Shown: piece by piece, positions 24,170 through 35,344 of the stretch | Numbering within the stretch: position 1 is the first letter of the stretch | How the letters are laid out: each line of letters opens with the position of its first letter | NCBI GenBank assembly: GCA_024663395.1 | Contig: JANFAH010000005.1 | Location: forward strand, 1,178,001-1,242,000 | DNA: 64,000 bases | Origin: Pisolithus tinctorius | Taxonomy: Eukaryota; Basidiomycota; Agaricomycetes; Boletales; Pisolithaceae | Direction of reading: 5' to 3' | Program-made: the position numbers and the translations under genes | The notes under the pieces: generated by a model | What the model saw: the letters and a program-made list of their open reading frames with translations, nothing else | The model's database searches: none | What the model was told of the DNA's origin: nothing

Positions 24170-24766
24170 GATGAAACGATGATGGAAGCTTGAGGGACGA
24201 AGGATGAAGGGGTGAAGTGCTGGGTGGAGAGGAGCGTGAGACTGGACGTTTCGGGACCGACGGTTAGACGCACCATGCACGAGGTATGTACAACACAACG
24301 ATGGAGATGGCAAGCTCGAATGTGGAGATCACGAACTGGGGTGTATAAAAACGTCGAAGGCGACCAAGCCGATTTAGACGAGGCTTGAGAGCAAGTTGCT
24401 TAAACATTCCCTCATTACACAATCCACGACTTCGATTCAGTTCCCAAGGCCTGATACTTAGTATATAGCAACAACCACTCGTAGAGAAAAACTATCAACA
24501 GTTCAAGAGAAGGACAGACACGTCACACAGCTCTGCTTAGTGCAACGTCATGGCAACGCCAGAAATCGCCAATTTTATCCGTTAGTAAGCACCGGGACCA
24601 TGAAGTGGACTTGTTGACTACAAAGTCCGGAAAAGCATCCTTGCCATCAAACGCCATAAGGCGTGGACGAGGTGTCGGCTTAGAATTCGTACGATTACAT
24701 GGACCTTTCCACTTCTATACATACATATGACTTTCTCTGTCGAGAACCTGGCCGTTTTCGCAGTAA
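24170..24766. other. Intergenic between G-gamma copy 1 and coiled-coil gene
   Basis: No gene is seen. It should contain the promoter of G-gamma copy 1 and the 3' flank of the coiled-coil gene. A plus-strand TATAAAAA string occurs near 24345, but no plus-strand gene begins close by. Confidence 0.4.
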
Positions 24767-25622
24767 TTAGTACTTTTCCAGTATGCCTCGAAGCAACCAC
24801 TCCTTCGCCTTGGTATGATCCTCGGCGCCAAGATGTACAGCATTCTTTTCGAGCGTGGAGATAAGGTCCTCGAGGCCACTTGGTAGTTCAGACGCGAGTT
24901 GCTGTAACTGCTGCACTGGATATTATAGAGGGGGTTAGGCAACGTCGGAAGCACCAGAAAGCCCAGATACCGAGGCCCCCGAGTGTCTCCTTGAAGGATC
25001 GAAACAAAGCATCTTTTTCAATATTCAGGTCCTCCAATTCGGCAAAAAGTTCTCGAAGTGCTTTCTACCATAATAATGAAATAAGGTCGCGTCAAGGCTC
25101 AGTGAACCCGCCTTTGTGTCGTTATATGCGCACAGGGTTTGTTGCTGTTCACGTCGACCGACCTCCTCAGCGTGTCTTGCTTTGTTATCGAATATGGAAA
25201 CACCTTCGAGGAATCGAATACTGATATCCTGGTCGATGACTTCGTAGACGTGTTTAACATCTTGTATGGCCGGCAATATGACTTGTTTAATGTATTCCTT
25301 TTCTTGAGTACGGCGCGAGGCAAAGACGGATCGCAAGCGTTCCATGACGGAGGCATTGTCATCGTGATCTGAGTCGTTTGGACTATCAGCAGTGCGGGTT
25401 AATCACGAATGGATGGGTGGGATGATGATTTTACTCGTCCAAAAGTGCAAGCAGGGTAGTATCGTCATCCCAGCCGATGTCATCGTCGGAGTCCTCGCAC
25501 GTCGGGCCGTCGCCCCCTCTATTCATATCAAGGGTTTGACTGGCAGGGTACTGGGAACGCCGAAAGCGTTGATAGGGCGAATTATGCAGCCGACGCGATA
25601 TCGGAGTGCTCTGTTTGAGCAC
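24767..25622 (-). CDS. Hypothetical coiled-coil protein between the two G-gamma genes
   Basis: Unrecognised. Joined exons give an N-terminus MLKQSTPISRRLHNSPYQRF rich in Arg/Ser, then an acidic stretch (CEDSDDDIGWDDDTTLLALL) and, over an intron (donor GTAAAA, near 25434-25378), PNDSDHDDNASVMERLRSVF. A long charged helix follows: QEKEYIKQVILPAIQDVKHV and IDQDISIRFLEGVSIFDNKA. Next is a section with EEL/LNIEKDALFRSFKETLG, and finally VQQLQQLASELPSGLEDLIS and HTKAKEWLLRGILEKY. The stop is at 24767. At least three introns. No signal peptide, membrane segment or enzyme motif. Coiled-coil architecture with an acidic N-terminal patch resembles small kinetochore or DNA-replication helpers, but I cannot assign a family. 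Confidence 0.6.
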
Positions 25623-25821
25623 ATCCCGAAGAGCTGGACAAGCTGTGGTCAGTGCGGGACCCGAGTACCAACAGCGCGCGGCTAACGAAGAGTTCTGGAT
25701 CCCCTGGCGCTCGTCAAACGAACCATCCGTTCAAGAGGTCATTCAAACCCCGCCGCAATGTTCCGGGGGGTTTTCTCTTCCGTCGTGATCTGTCCAGTCC
25801 TTACTTACTTTCTATTTCGCG

Positions 25822-26210
25822 ATGAATGCCCGTCCACACAAGCAGTCCATGTCCGAGCTGAAACTCCGCAGACTCACGGAGCACAATCAGCGGCTGCGTG
25901 AGGACCTCGCACGGCCACGGATGAGAGTAAGCGAGGCCAGTGCAAGGTTCGTGTCTGCAGCGTCTGGCATTTGAAAGTCAGCCCCGTACTCACTCATTAC
26001 CCATTAGTTTGATTCGTTACTGCAAAACGACAAAAGACCACTTGGTGCGTGCAGAATGGCTTATTATTCTGTCGTTGGGCCGGTCGCAGCGCACCATGTA
26101 CGGATTACTCACAATCCGCTTGTCAGGTGCCGTCAGTTTGGGGCCCTGTGGGGAAAGGTGAAGATCCTTACGCGCCACCTCAAACGGGCTGCAACTGCGT
26201 GGTGATGTAA
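25822..26210 (+). CDS. Heterotrimeric G-protein gamma subunit, copy 2
   Basis: Second G-gamma gene, in opposite orientation to copy 1 and about 1.65 kb from it. ATG 25822 gives [20 protein letters not shown], then [59 protein letters not shown]. The CAAX box is CVVM (Met at the end favours farnesylation), unlike CSIQ of copy 1; a Cys two residues before it could be acylated. Two introns sit at exactly the same codons as in copy 1. By hand about 56 of 63 aligned core residues are identical. Both copies look intact, so both may be expressed. Confidence 0.9.
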
Positions 26211-26825
26211 TGGCTATCCTCCCTATACCCCTGCTGTTGTGAAATACCCTGTTCGTTGTCGCTTGGCGATATCCCGAGGGAACCGGAGGATCGCATATTC
26301 GAAGAAAAAGCTTACAAGCTTCCTTGCACTACTATGCCCGTGGATTAGAGTACCCTAACTTCACGCTCGCTACACCTTTTCGCGCTACTCCCCCCTCCAG
26401 CTTATAGGCAGCGTCGTTCGACCGCCCATTGCTGTGTTCAAGATACTCGCTTCCTCTTCGTACATTCAGGTCATTGACTACACCCCATTCCGTCTACTCT
26501 GGCATTTTACTTCGTTTTCTCTGGCTAGTGCATACGGCTACCGTTGTATCAGATTTAAATATCTATCCTTTATGCGTAATGGTCTCAATTCCATCCAGGC
26601 GAGTCTATTGTATGCAATCTCAGACTGATAGGAGAGATGCACGCTCGGACTCGTGCGTGTTTCAGTTGTATTGGTCTCAGAACTCTCTGAATGTGCGCTG
26701 TCAAGCGTTCAGGGTCGCGGCTAAAGTAGTGTTAACGTGTGAAACCGACGGTTTTCAGACGTGCTTATAAGAGGTTTGCAGCCCCGGCTCTGGTCTCGTG
26801 CTGGCATCTTCAGTCCTGCCCCGTC
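26211..26825. other. Intergenic, 3' flank of G-gamma copy 2 and promoter of TLC gene
   Basis: No convincing coding region. Several short open frames show no family resemblance. A 5' untranslated exon of the TLC-domain gene could lie here. Confidence 0.4.
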
Positions 26826-28106
26826 ATGCCGTTTGTCCAAGATATCCGCTCGTTTATTCGTGAATCGTCGCGGCCAGTTGCAGAAAGGCTCCATCTGCAT
26901 ATCCTGCCGGACTACTCCGACATCATGGTCATCTCTGCTCTGTTCTTTTTCACTCTGCACCATACCATATCTCCTGTAATAAGCAGAATCCTCTTCCCGG
27001 TCTCATACGGCAAGGCCAACAAGAAGACGCGTAACAACTGGTGAATACCTCACACTCGTTGCATTTGCTCGTACCGACCGTTCGTAGGGATGCCCACGTA
27101 GTCTCTCTTGTCCACGCAGCGTTGATCGTTGCCCTCTCTCTGCGATGCCTGAACATACCCACCCTGAGTTCCGATCGTGTCTTCGGTTTCCACAACGGCT
27201 CGACCTTTGTTTCTGCCATCGCATGCGGGTGAGCTTTCGCCCTCTGTCTCTGCATCTCGACGCGGCCTCTCACGAACCACAGGTATTTCATATGGGATGC
27301 AACGGAAGCAATTGTACATTACACAGAATTTGGTTTCGTGCTTCATGGTAAGCATTCCGCGGCTCACCTGTCCCTTATCTTCCTACTGTACAATACCAGG
27401 TATCGCGTGTTTCTTGGTCTTCATACTTGGCAGTGTGGGTTGTGCTTCACGCAGCCTCTCGAATCTCGTCTGACGTGGATGTATAGAGACCATTTGCACA
27501 CTACCACGCTGTGCGCTTCTTGTTATGGGAAGTGTAAGTAACAGTTCGGAATAACTACTTGCTTCATCCATCAACCCTTGCATTACAGGAGCACCATATT
27601 CCTCGATATCCATTGGTAAGTTCGCAAAGAAGGTGTCATGCAATCGGGTTGACGCGATTAGGTTTTTGGACAAGACCGGGAAGACGGGTAGCGTTATCCA
27701 GCTCATAAATGGCGTAGTGTTGCTCGGAACGTTTGCCAGCGTACGACTGATCTGGGGTGGCAAAATCGTAAGGCAATATCGCGTCGTATTAATAAGCAAG
27801 GAGCTTATCATCCGCCCCGATTCTCCAAACAGTCATACGACTTTTGGAAGACGCTGCACAGCGTTTTCAACCAGCTTCCGTTGTTTTATGTTGTGGTGTA
27901 CGGAAGTGGAAACGTCATGCTCAACCTTCTCAACTGGTTCTGGTGAGGTTTCTGCCTTTTCCCTACTGATAGGCGACCTTCATGACGTGGTTAGGTTCAC
28001 CAAGATGATCGCTGCGCTTCGAAAGCGCTTCTCCTCCAACGGCAATGCCAATGGTAATGACATTCACCGGAAAAGCAACGGCGATATGGAACATAAACAA
28101 TTTTAA
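26826..28106 (+). CDS. TLC-domain membrane protein (TMEM56/TRAM-LAG1-CLN8 family)
   Basis: Multi-pass membrane protein with a TLC domain; relatives act in ER lipid metabolism or lipid sensing. ATG 26826 gives MPFVQDIRSFIRESSRPVAE. A first membrane segment (MVISALFFFTLHHTISPVIS) is followed by KANKKTRNNW. After splicing come DAHVVSLVHAALIVALSLRC, then YFIWDATEAIVHYTEFGFVL HG (the conserved Y/F-x-x-D and H of the domain), IACFLVFILGSRPFAHYHAV, STIFLDIHWFLDKTGKTGS, LINGVVLLGTFASVRLIWGG and SVFNQLPLFYVVVYGSGNVM. The C-terminus after the last helix is cytosolic and basic, ending at 28106. About seven introns are needed, all in phase. The catalytic HH pair of ceramide synthases is absent, so it is probably not a Lag1-type ceramide synthase. 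Confidence 0.8.
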
Positions 28107-28220
28107 TGCATCAAGCCGAACATAGTCCATCAAGGGATGGCGGACCAACCAAGTAGATGGTGTTGAATTCGTTATAATATCTACCGGGGCTATACCATAC
28201 ATACCAACCTTGAATAAATC

Positions 28221-29202
28221 CTAACGTCTGGGTGCGACGCAAAATGCCGCTTCGACCTTTGTCCTGACCCTCCGTTCCCAAGCCACAAGGTTAGTACGAC
28301 GAGTGACTTCCAGTCTCGTAACATCTCCACTATGAAGAATGCAGTGCAGGTATGCGAACAGCAGGGCGTCGAGAAATGTTGGGTTTCTTCAAAGGGATCA
28401 GTCGATAGGGACCACAAAGAGTCAAATTCACATACGCGCTTCCGAGGAACCAAGTGTCTTCTCCAAGGCGCTCCGACAATGCACTGATGGCTTCTGTATA
28501 TTGGGGTTGTAAGGCCGACAAGGAAATATTTGCGCCAAAAGCAGGAAGGAAAGAATTGAATCCTATAAGTGGCGCTGGTGGGGGGTTGAGGAGAGCCTCG
28601 AATGGTCGTCCCTTGTTTCCGTCCCAGTGAATAAAAGTATCGAAAGGTGAGGGCGTGGACCCAGAGAGAGTCTTTGAATTAGCGTCAGCACGACGACGTC
28701 CAAAAAATGCGACAATACACACCAAAGCAGCATGCACGACACCTTCGAGCAACGAGACCCAGGCATGACTTTCGTCCCTCGCGCGCTCGTCCTTGTATCC
28801 GTCCAAAGTGTCGACTCCGCTGGTGGATTGATTGTCCACCCAACTAGGGATGTCTTCCGCTGGTAAGAGGAGGCCCTCGGAGCCTGCATTCGGAACGTGG
28901 AGGGTAGGAAGTCTCCCTCCGAGGGCACCTTCCGGTGATATATCCCACCGCACAGCGACGTCTACCAAGCCTCGGATAGCAATGAAGGCTTGCCATTTCA
29001 AACATTCCACGTCTGTGCTTAGGAGACTGGCGGATGATTTTCTGGGTGGCGCTATCCATAGCGTTGGCTTTACCAGCGGAAACCTCACTGAAAACGACAC
29101 TGGGGGGTACGTTTGCAGTGGGAAGAGACTGAACGCCTTCTTCAGTGGTGCTGGCAGCGTCAGAGCTGAGGCCATGAGACGCAACGTTGGATGGACGGAC
29201 AT
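28221..29202 (-). CDS. Sam35/metaxin-like mitochondrial outer membrane sorting protein
   Basis: Peripheral component of the sorting and assembly machinery for outer-membrane beta-barrels. Start 29202 reads MSVHPTLRLMASALTLPAPL then KAFSLFPLQTYPPV, the Sam35-like N-terminus. Next are LWIAPPR, DVECLKWQAFIAIRGL, GGRLPTLHVPNAGSEGLLLP and DIPSWV. The C-terminal GST-like half has ALSERLGEDTWFLGSA, an intron (donor GTATGT), then NPTFLDALLFAYLHCILHS, the metaxin signature, and RLEVTRRTNLVAWERRV. The stop is at 28221. No transmembrane helix is seen. It is convergent with the TLC gene (115 bp between stops). Metaxin-family membership is firm; Sam35 rather than Sam37 is inferred from the N-terminus. Confidence 0.75.
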
Positions 29203-29301
29203 TTTACCCTCAAACTAGCCAAATATGGTCGTGACTTTCTGTGGAAATTGTGTTTGGGTGCCGTCGCGGCGTGTTCAGCGAGGACTTACTGGAAACGGCG
29301 C

Positions 29302-32300
29302 ATGTCAATGTCTGAATATTCGTCCAGTCCTTCAAGACCAGGCTCTCCGCCAGGACCCTTCCCGGACCCTTCGTCGTCAGCTCCCGATCCATTCAGGTTT
29401 CAGTGGGATGCTGCCTCTCTCAGGGGGGGAGGCCCTGGAAGCGTGTCTGAGATGACGGAGGGTCGTGGTGGAGGTGATTACTTTGGAATGGCGCCTCGGA
29501 TTGACATCCACAGCACCTCCTCCATCAGCCTCCCCCTCGGTGCCTTGCCTTCGGACTGGAGTAGCTCAACCCAGGGGTTCAATGGCAGGTTACTATGGAC
29601 CACTCTTGGATTTCCCCTCTAACTCGACACCTTAGCCATATCTACTGTCCTCAACAACCCTCGTAGGAGCCAGGCTCCTCCAAAAGCCCACTCTTGGCTT
29701 CCACCTGTCGCTCCTGCGCTATTGCCACGCGTAAAGCGCAAGGACTTCGACTCATATCTGCATGTGATCACTCCTGAATGGGAGAGACTGATGCAAAATG
29801 CACAGCTGAGCCTCGACGAGGTACCCCAACTAGATAACAGTCCTGCCTCACCCCCTTCCTCATCAGAGGCACAGCCCACTCGAACACCACGACAAATGAC
29901 ATCACTAACACCGCTGCGCTCCGTACCGAGTGTGTTTTTTGATCCCGAATTCGATTTAAGCAACCCTCTTGTCTTTGGCGCGGTCACCGGGCACCAACCC
30001 GGGGATGAGGATGTCTCCGACCCTAGTTCTCCATCTTACTCGTTTCCCTTGCTGGAAAAACTGTCCCACCACGCTGATACCGTCGAACAGCACCTTGTAC
30101 GGGAAATATCGTTGAGATCGACCTCATTCTTTGCCGCGTTGACGAACCTTCAAGACTTACAAACGGAATCTGAAGGGTGCCTTGGCCGACTGTCCGAACT
30201 TCGCAGACTGTTGAAGGAGGTGGACGAAAAGAGCGCAAAACGTGGATTGGCAATAGTCAGAAAGGAGAGCAGGCTAAAGAATCTCAGATCGGTCTCTGAG
30301 GGTGGGAGGGGACTAGGCGCTGTGGTAGAGATGATCGGGGTTGCCAAGGGACTTGTAGGCGCTGGGCAATGGGGCGAAGCACTGGATGTTGTTGACAGCA
30401 TTGAAATGCTTTGGGAACCTACACCAGTCGATCCCGTCGCCTCGACTAAACCCGTCACGCACAGGCGATCCTTGCGCAAAATGAACGGCCGATTACCTGT
30501 CCTTCCCCCAACTCCCGAATCACCACCACCCGAAGAAGAGGATTCCGGAAGCAAGGAATCGAACGTGCCTTCGATACGTCTGTCTATTCTGACTGCCTTC
30601 GCTTCTCTCCCATCACATCTACGGGCCCTGACAATAGAAATAACGTCTTCGCTAACCTCGGACCTGGTTAATGTACTCAAGGTTGACTTGCTTGAGCGCG
30701 TCAAATGCAATAATAGTGGTTCTGAGTCGGCCAGTGACATGAACGCGACGCTGGCAGACAAGTCACGCCCGTTGTTGAATGGTCTCCTTCGAACAAAGGG
30801 CGTCGGCGAGGCGATTACTTCTTGGAGGGAAGCTGTCGCGCAGGAAGTTAAAGGGATGATGAAATATGTGAGTTCGTGTTTGAAGCATCCCTATCAGCCT
30901 AAACGCATCAACCAGCACTTCCCCTCATTCGACCCAGACGAGGAAGATAAGAGCCAGAAGAGTGCACCAAGGTAGGAGGCATGTAGACGATGACAATTCG
31001 ATCTCATATGGACTGCTAGTGGACTTCCTAACCTTTTACGCGCCAAGGCTCACTCTGAATTCCTTTCGATAATTACACAGGTGTATCGAAGATACACAAA
31101 TGCGATCGAGGGATTACAGACTCAGAATGAGATTCTCTCAGACGTATTGCAAAAGCAGCAGTAGGTTACTTCCGAGCTCGGACTCACCTTTCGTATAGTG
31201 ACCCATCTTTCTACAGCAGACTGTCAACAATACCCATAGACCTGCCTTCATTTCAGGAGGAATTATCTGACATCGTGTCCTCCGCAGCAGATCTTTCAAA
31301 CAAGTTCGCAGCCAAGGTCATAAGTTACCGGTTGGAACAACACGCACAACTTGACTTACCCAACTTTCTTAATTTCTTTAACGAGTCATGGGGTTTTGTG
31401 GTCAAATGCGAGATAATATGTCGTCGCGTGATCATGGGGCTACGGGGAGTTATACTCAGTCAGGTTAGTGTCAGCCTAGAATGGAGTTTGGATAATCCAC
31501 TAAGTCTGCATGTGACATGCGTCTAAAAGGCGAAGCTGTTCCTGCAAACTTTCCACCAGTCACGTATCAATCAATCGGCAAAACTGGTTGAGGACGAACA
31601 GTGGAACCCGATGGAGGTCCCCTCGACTGTGCAGCATCTGGCTGACGTACTCGTTGACTCTGCTGTGCGGGATTCCCCCGAGTTGGTCATACGAGACAAT
31701 AGCTCAACCAGCCCCTCTCCGTCCAATGGTGATCTCCTACAGTCGCCGGTCTCTCTAAATTCTGGGAATCTGGCTTCTGCGCAAACCACCCCCACGTCCA
31801 AATGTATTCGTATTGAAGACCGACCATATTTTTGTGTTTCGGCGACTGGTGCCGTCCTTGGTCTTGTGGTGGATTACATAAAGCTGGTCGTCAACCTGTC
31901 GACGCTCAATACGGAGGCGATGGGCCGGGTAATAGAATTTTTGAAGGCATACAACTCACGAACGTGCCAGGTTGTCCTTGGGGCCGGTGCAATGCGGTCA
32001 GCTGGTCTGAAGAACATTACAGCAAGACACCTAGGTCCGTTTGGTTGTACCTTGGAGAATGACGTTGCTTGAACTACACCCAATCTAGCTCTGGCATCCC
32101 AGTCACTCTCCATAATGGTGGCCCTTATCCCCTACATACGGGAAACTTTCCGGCGCCACCTCAGCCCAAATCAGGCAGTAATGCTGGTTGAGTTTGATAA
32201 ATTGAAACGGGTTCGTTAGATGCCTTGCAATGGATGCGGACAACAATTCACCCTCACTTGTACAAGGACTTTCAAGAGCATCAGAATGAAATTCATGCCA

Positions 32301-33182
32301 AATTAATTGCTATCATGGGCGACCGAATTACTGCACATATCAAATCGCTGCAGGTAAGTTTCGTGAGACCCGTGCAAACCCCACGTAACGCTTCCCTTAG
32401 GGTGTGAATTGGGAAGCACCTAAACAGAATGATGGCCACGACTATATGGAGCTTCTGGTCAAGGAGACAGTCACGTTACACAAGGTACTTTCGCGGTACC
32501 TGGCTGCGCCCACTGTTGAGGTAAGTTAGGCAGTCAGCAGCGCCCGTCACGTCGCATTAACAACTCGACTTGAATTGCAGCATGTCATGTCCCAAGTGTT
32601 CGCCGCTATCAATCACCGCCTCTCGGACGAATACCTTAAAGTTGAGCTGCAAAGTCAGGAAGCTAAAGATCGGTACGTCGGCCGAAGGGCTTCGTGAACG
32701 TGCCTCCTGACAACTGCCTTTTTCGGCACAGGATGTTGGCAGACGCTCGGTTCTTGCACCAGAAGCTCTCAGCACTAAAGAACGTGAATGCGCCGACAAA
32801 CATGCTTGAGACGCTTGTGGGCGAGAAGCTGGTACCTCGCAAATCGGGCATTGGCACGTTTCGGGCAATCCCAACCCCAAACGAGCGTATCAAAGGATTC
32901 CTGTCACGGCGAGACAGCTCCAAGCCGGACAAGCCACTACCGACACCCGAGCAGGCACCACCCGGCGCACCCAGTCCGACCACGCCACAGGACAAAGTTG
33001 CTAGACCCATGACTGTGGAGGATGGCCGTGAGGGTTCCGATAAGGTCATTTCCCCACCCCGCAGTAGTTCTCGCGCTGCGAGATGGCCACGCGGCGAGAA
33101 AGTCGACGTGTCATCGCCAGCAAGATCAGAGGAAACAGATGGAGTGGTTATTGATAGGGAAAATGGTGATCTAGCCGAGTAA
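29302..33182 (+). CDS. VPS54: GARP complex subunit Vps54
   Basis: Tethers endosome-derived vesicles at the trans-Golgi. ATG 29302 gives MSMSEYSSSPSRPGSPPGPF, a disordered N-terminus ending SDWSSSTQGFN. A probable GC-AG intron (29585-29635) then leads to AISTVLNNPRRSQAPPKAHS. The N-terminal coiled-coil region follows (LVREISLRSTSFFAALTNLQ; ESEGCLGRLSELRRLLKEV). The central helical rods include VVEMIGVAKGLVGAGQWGEA and LADKSRPLLNGLLRTKGVGE. The Vps54 C-terminal domain has EDEQWNPMEVPSTVQHLADV, FCVSATGAVLGLVVDYIKLV, TARHLALASQSL and IPYIRETFRRHLSPNQ. The last exon ends with a Ser/Pro-rich tail at 33182. About ten introns are present. The gene is the largest in the left half of the window. Confidence 0.9.
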
Positions 33183-34085
33183 CTCATGACGACAGATAAC
33201 GCTGCCAACCGCTCAGGTCGGTGACGAATGGTTCAAGTGACGGATATGTACATGATATCTTGGCACCCTCTCGGTCAGACAGTCAACGCCGGCGTACGCC
33301 CAAGAGATGAGATCGCGCCTTCATTTTGTACAGAGGTTACATATGTACGACAGTCCTTGCCTCTTTTTGCCTTAGTTATTGGTTCCGGGGTGCTTACCTG
33401 ACCCTATCTAGTCGGTAGCTATTACGTAACACAGTGGCGCATCCATGCCTGGAAAATGCGGGGTATATTAAAGCAGGCTATCTTTTTTGTCCAAATTTGG
33501 ATGATCCCACGGCAGTAAAGATAGATCGTCCTAGTTACATTCGCTGGGGAAGGAATTTCAAACAAGGAAGGGGGGGCTAGGCCAGAACTCAATTGGACTA
33601 TCTGACGTGGACCGTGCTGGGATGACGACGGCGCCGCGGCCCGAGCGGACTGGCCCTCCAGGTAGGGCTGCTGATGACATAAGCTGTGAAATGGGGGTGA
33701 AACGCAAACAAGAGGGTCACGCAATCAAACGTGCGACTGGCAGCAGCAGACGAGGAAGAAATGTGCGCACATTATTTTGTCATATGATACGTATTCGATG
33801 TATTTCTTGTCTGCTGAGTGCACGTGTACCACCCAAGTACCACCCTCGCAGTGAGAGATTGGACAGTTGGCGATATTATTTCGTGTGCTTGTATGGCAGT
33901 TTGAGTCATTGCCTTTTCCAATTCACATCAACACCCATTCCGTGACATTTTCCATTATATTCCTCCTGTGCGGCCATATTTAATGGGCTCGCTGCCCTCT
34001 TCTTCCTCTTTTCCTCAACCAGCCATAACCGTATCTCTTCGTCCTCGTTGTCCCACATCCCCCAAGCAATCCTTTGTCTACCCTC
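33183..34085. other. Intergenic: VPS54 3' flank and ECL1-like promoter
   Basis: No gene is seen in about 900 bases. A long frame that enters the next gene from 33968 is a read-through of its 5' untranslated region and first intron. Confidence 0.4.
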
Positions 34086-35344
34086 ATGTTCGAGGAGATT
34101 TGTCTCACCTGCTCCAAGCGTCTCCCCGACGACGGGTATGCCTTCCTCTCTTCCTTCTCGTCTGTCTCCTCACCGCTCCTAGTCGCGCTTACTGCAGTGA
34201 TGAGTGCGAGGCGTTGGATGCTTCGAATTCCCCATCCATATCCACCGCCAGCAGCGCCCTTTCCTCACCGTACCTTGACTACGCAATTGGTGATGACGTC
34301 CCACCTCTCGTTCCCTCAGCCCTTGGCTCTGCTCTTTCTTCCTTGGGGAAACGGGGCAGGTATTCAACTTCGTCCTCGTCGACCTCTTCCGCTTCATGGT
34401 CCTTGTACACGGACCTCGACGAAGACGACGCTCCAGTCAGCATAGGCGATGGCTTCAGCTACGACGGGGAACGCCCAGACGTCCCTCTCGAGGCTTCTTC
34501 TCGCTTCTTCGGCGTGCCTTTGCCAGCAAAATCAAGCCTCAACTATACTCGCCGTCCGTCTACCACTAATCACCATTCACTGATTCCGTTGTTGCACTCG
34601 CGCAACCCTTCCAATTCCAGTGTTGCCGCCACACAAAATTCCTCCTCCCTGGAGGAGGATGTTGTTGTCGACTGCGCCCATCAGAGCGACAACGAAAAGA
34701 CGACTTTGGAACCTGATCTCGAAGCAGACAAATCCACCATTGGATCTAAGTCCAGGAGGAGTCGTAACCGCGCTAGCCTCCCAGCATATTTCTCCTTGCT
34801 AATGATTAATACCCCTCGACGTTCGCCGCCTCTCTCTTCCTCGTCTGGCAATACCATTAACGTCAATCAGCAACCATCCCCTCCCACCCCTAGATTGGCT
34901 TCTTTACTTGCTGTTTCGAGTTTACGGTCCGCAGTCGAGGCGACTCCGCGGGGTCGTCGTCGCGAGCCTGCTTTGTCTCGCAGTAGGCGACGTTCCCAAT
35001 CCCGCTCCCGCTCTCGTTCCCAAGCGTATCAAGCAGCCGTCTCGCCCCGACGTGGTCGGCAAGACAGTCGGAGTACTCTGGCGCCACTTTTCGACTGGAC
35101 ATGTGCGCCCATATCTAGGGGTCGCACGATGCGCCGTAACAGCTCCCCACTGCCCAAAATGATGCCCTCGACGCAAGAGTTCGAGGACCCGGCGCTTATT
35201 GCAGGACCGGTCAGCTACCTCGACGAAAAGCGCGGGCGTTACCGGATGCATGAACTGGACAGCACAAGTGAGTGCGGAGGTCCCACTCGCCTTGACCCGA
35301 GGGACTTGAAGGAACGTGGACGTGCAATCGCTACCAAGTGGTGA
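34086..35344 (+). CDS. ECL1-like protein (life-span regulatory factor family), Ser/Arg-rich
   Basis: ATG 34086 gives MFEEICLTCSKRLPDDG; a 59-nt intron (donor GTATGC, acceptor CTCCTAG near 34193) joins it to RAYCSDECEALDASN. The CxxC...YCSDEC pattern with the PDDG spacer is the small metal-binding motif of the Ecl1 family, which in fission yeast extends chronological life span. The rest, about 380 residues, is rich in Ser, with SSALSSPYLDYAIGDDVPPL, many RRS/SRS repeats around 34950-35030 and a conserved-looking C-terminus (GPVSYLDEKRGRYRMHELD). Yeast Ecl1 proteins are far shorter (about 80 residues), so the tail is an elaboration. Function beyond the motif is unknown. The direct open frame starting at 33968 would destroy the motif and is rejected. 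Confidence 0.6.

Noticed and set aside
24340..24360. TATAAAAA on the plus strand near 24345 as a promoter
   Set aside because: No plus-strand gene starts within about 1.4 kb, so it is probably incidental.
26429..26770. Plus-strand frames between G-gamma copy 2 and the TLC gene
   Set aside because: No splice signals, codon pattern or family resemblance; they are likely chance frames.
27383..27811. Minus-strand 142-residue frame
   Set aside because: It is antisense to well-supported exons of the TLC-domain gene.
33968..34085. Long plus-strand open frame beginning at 33968 and running to 35344
   Set aside because: The first part is Pro/Ser-rich with a chance hydrophobic stretch and skips the CxxC motif; the ATG at 34086 with an intron gives the ECL1 motif.
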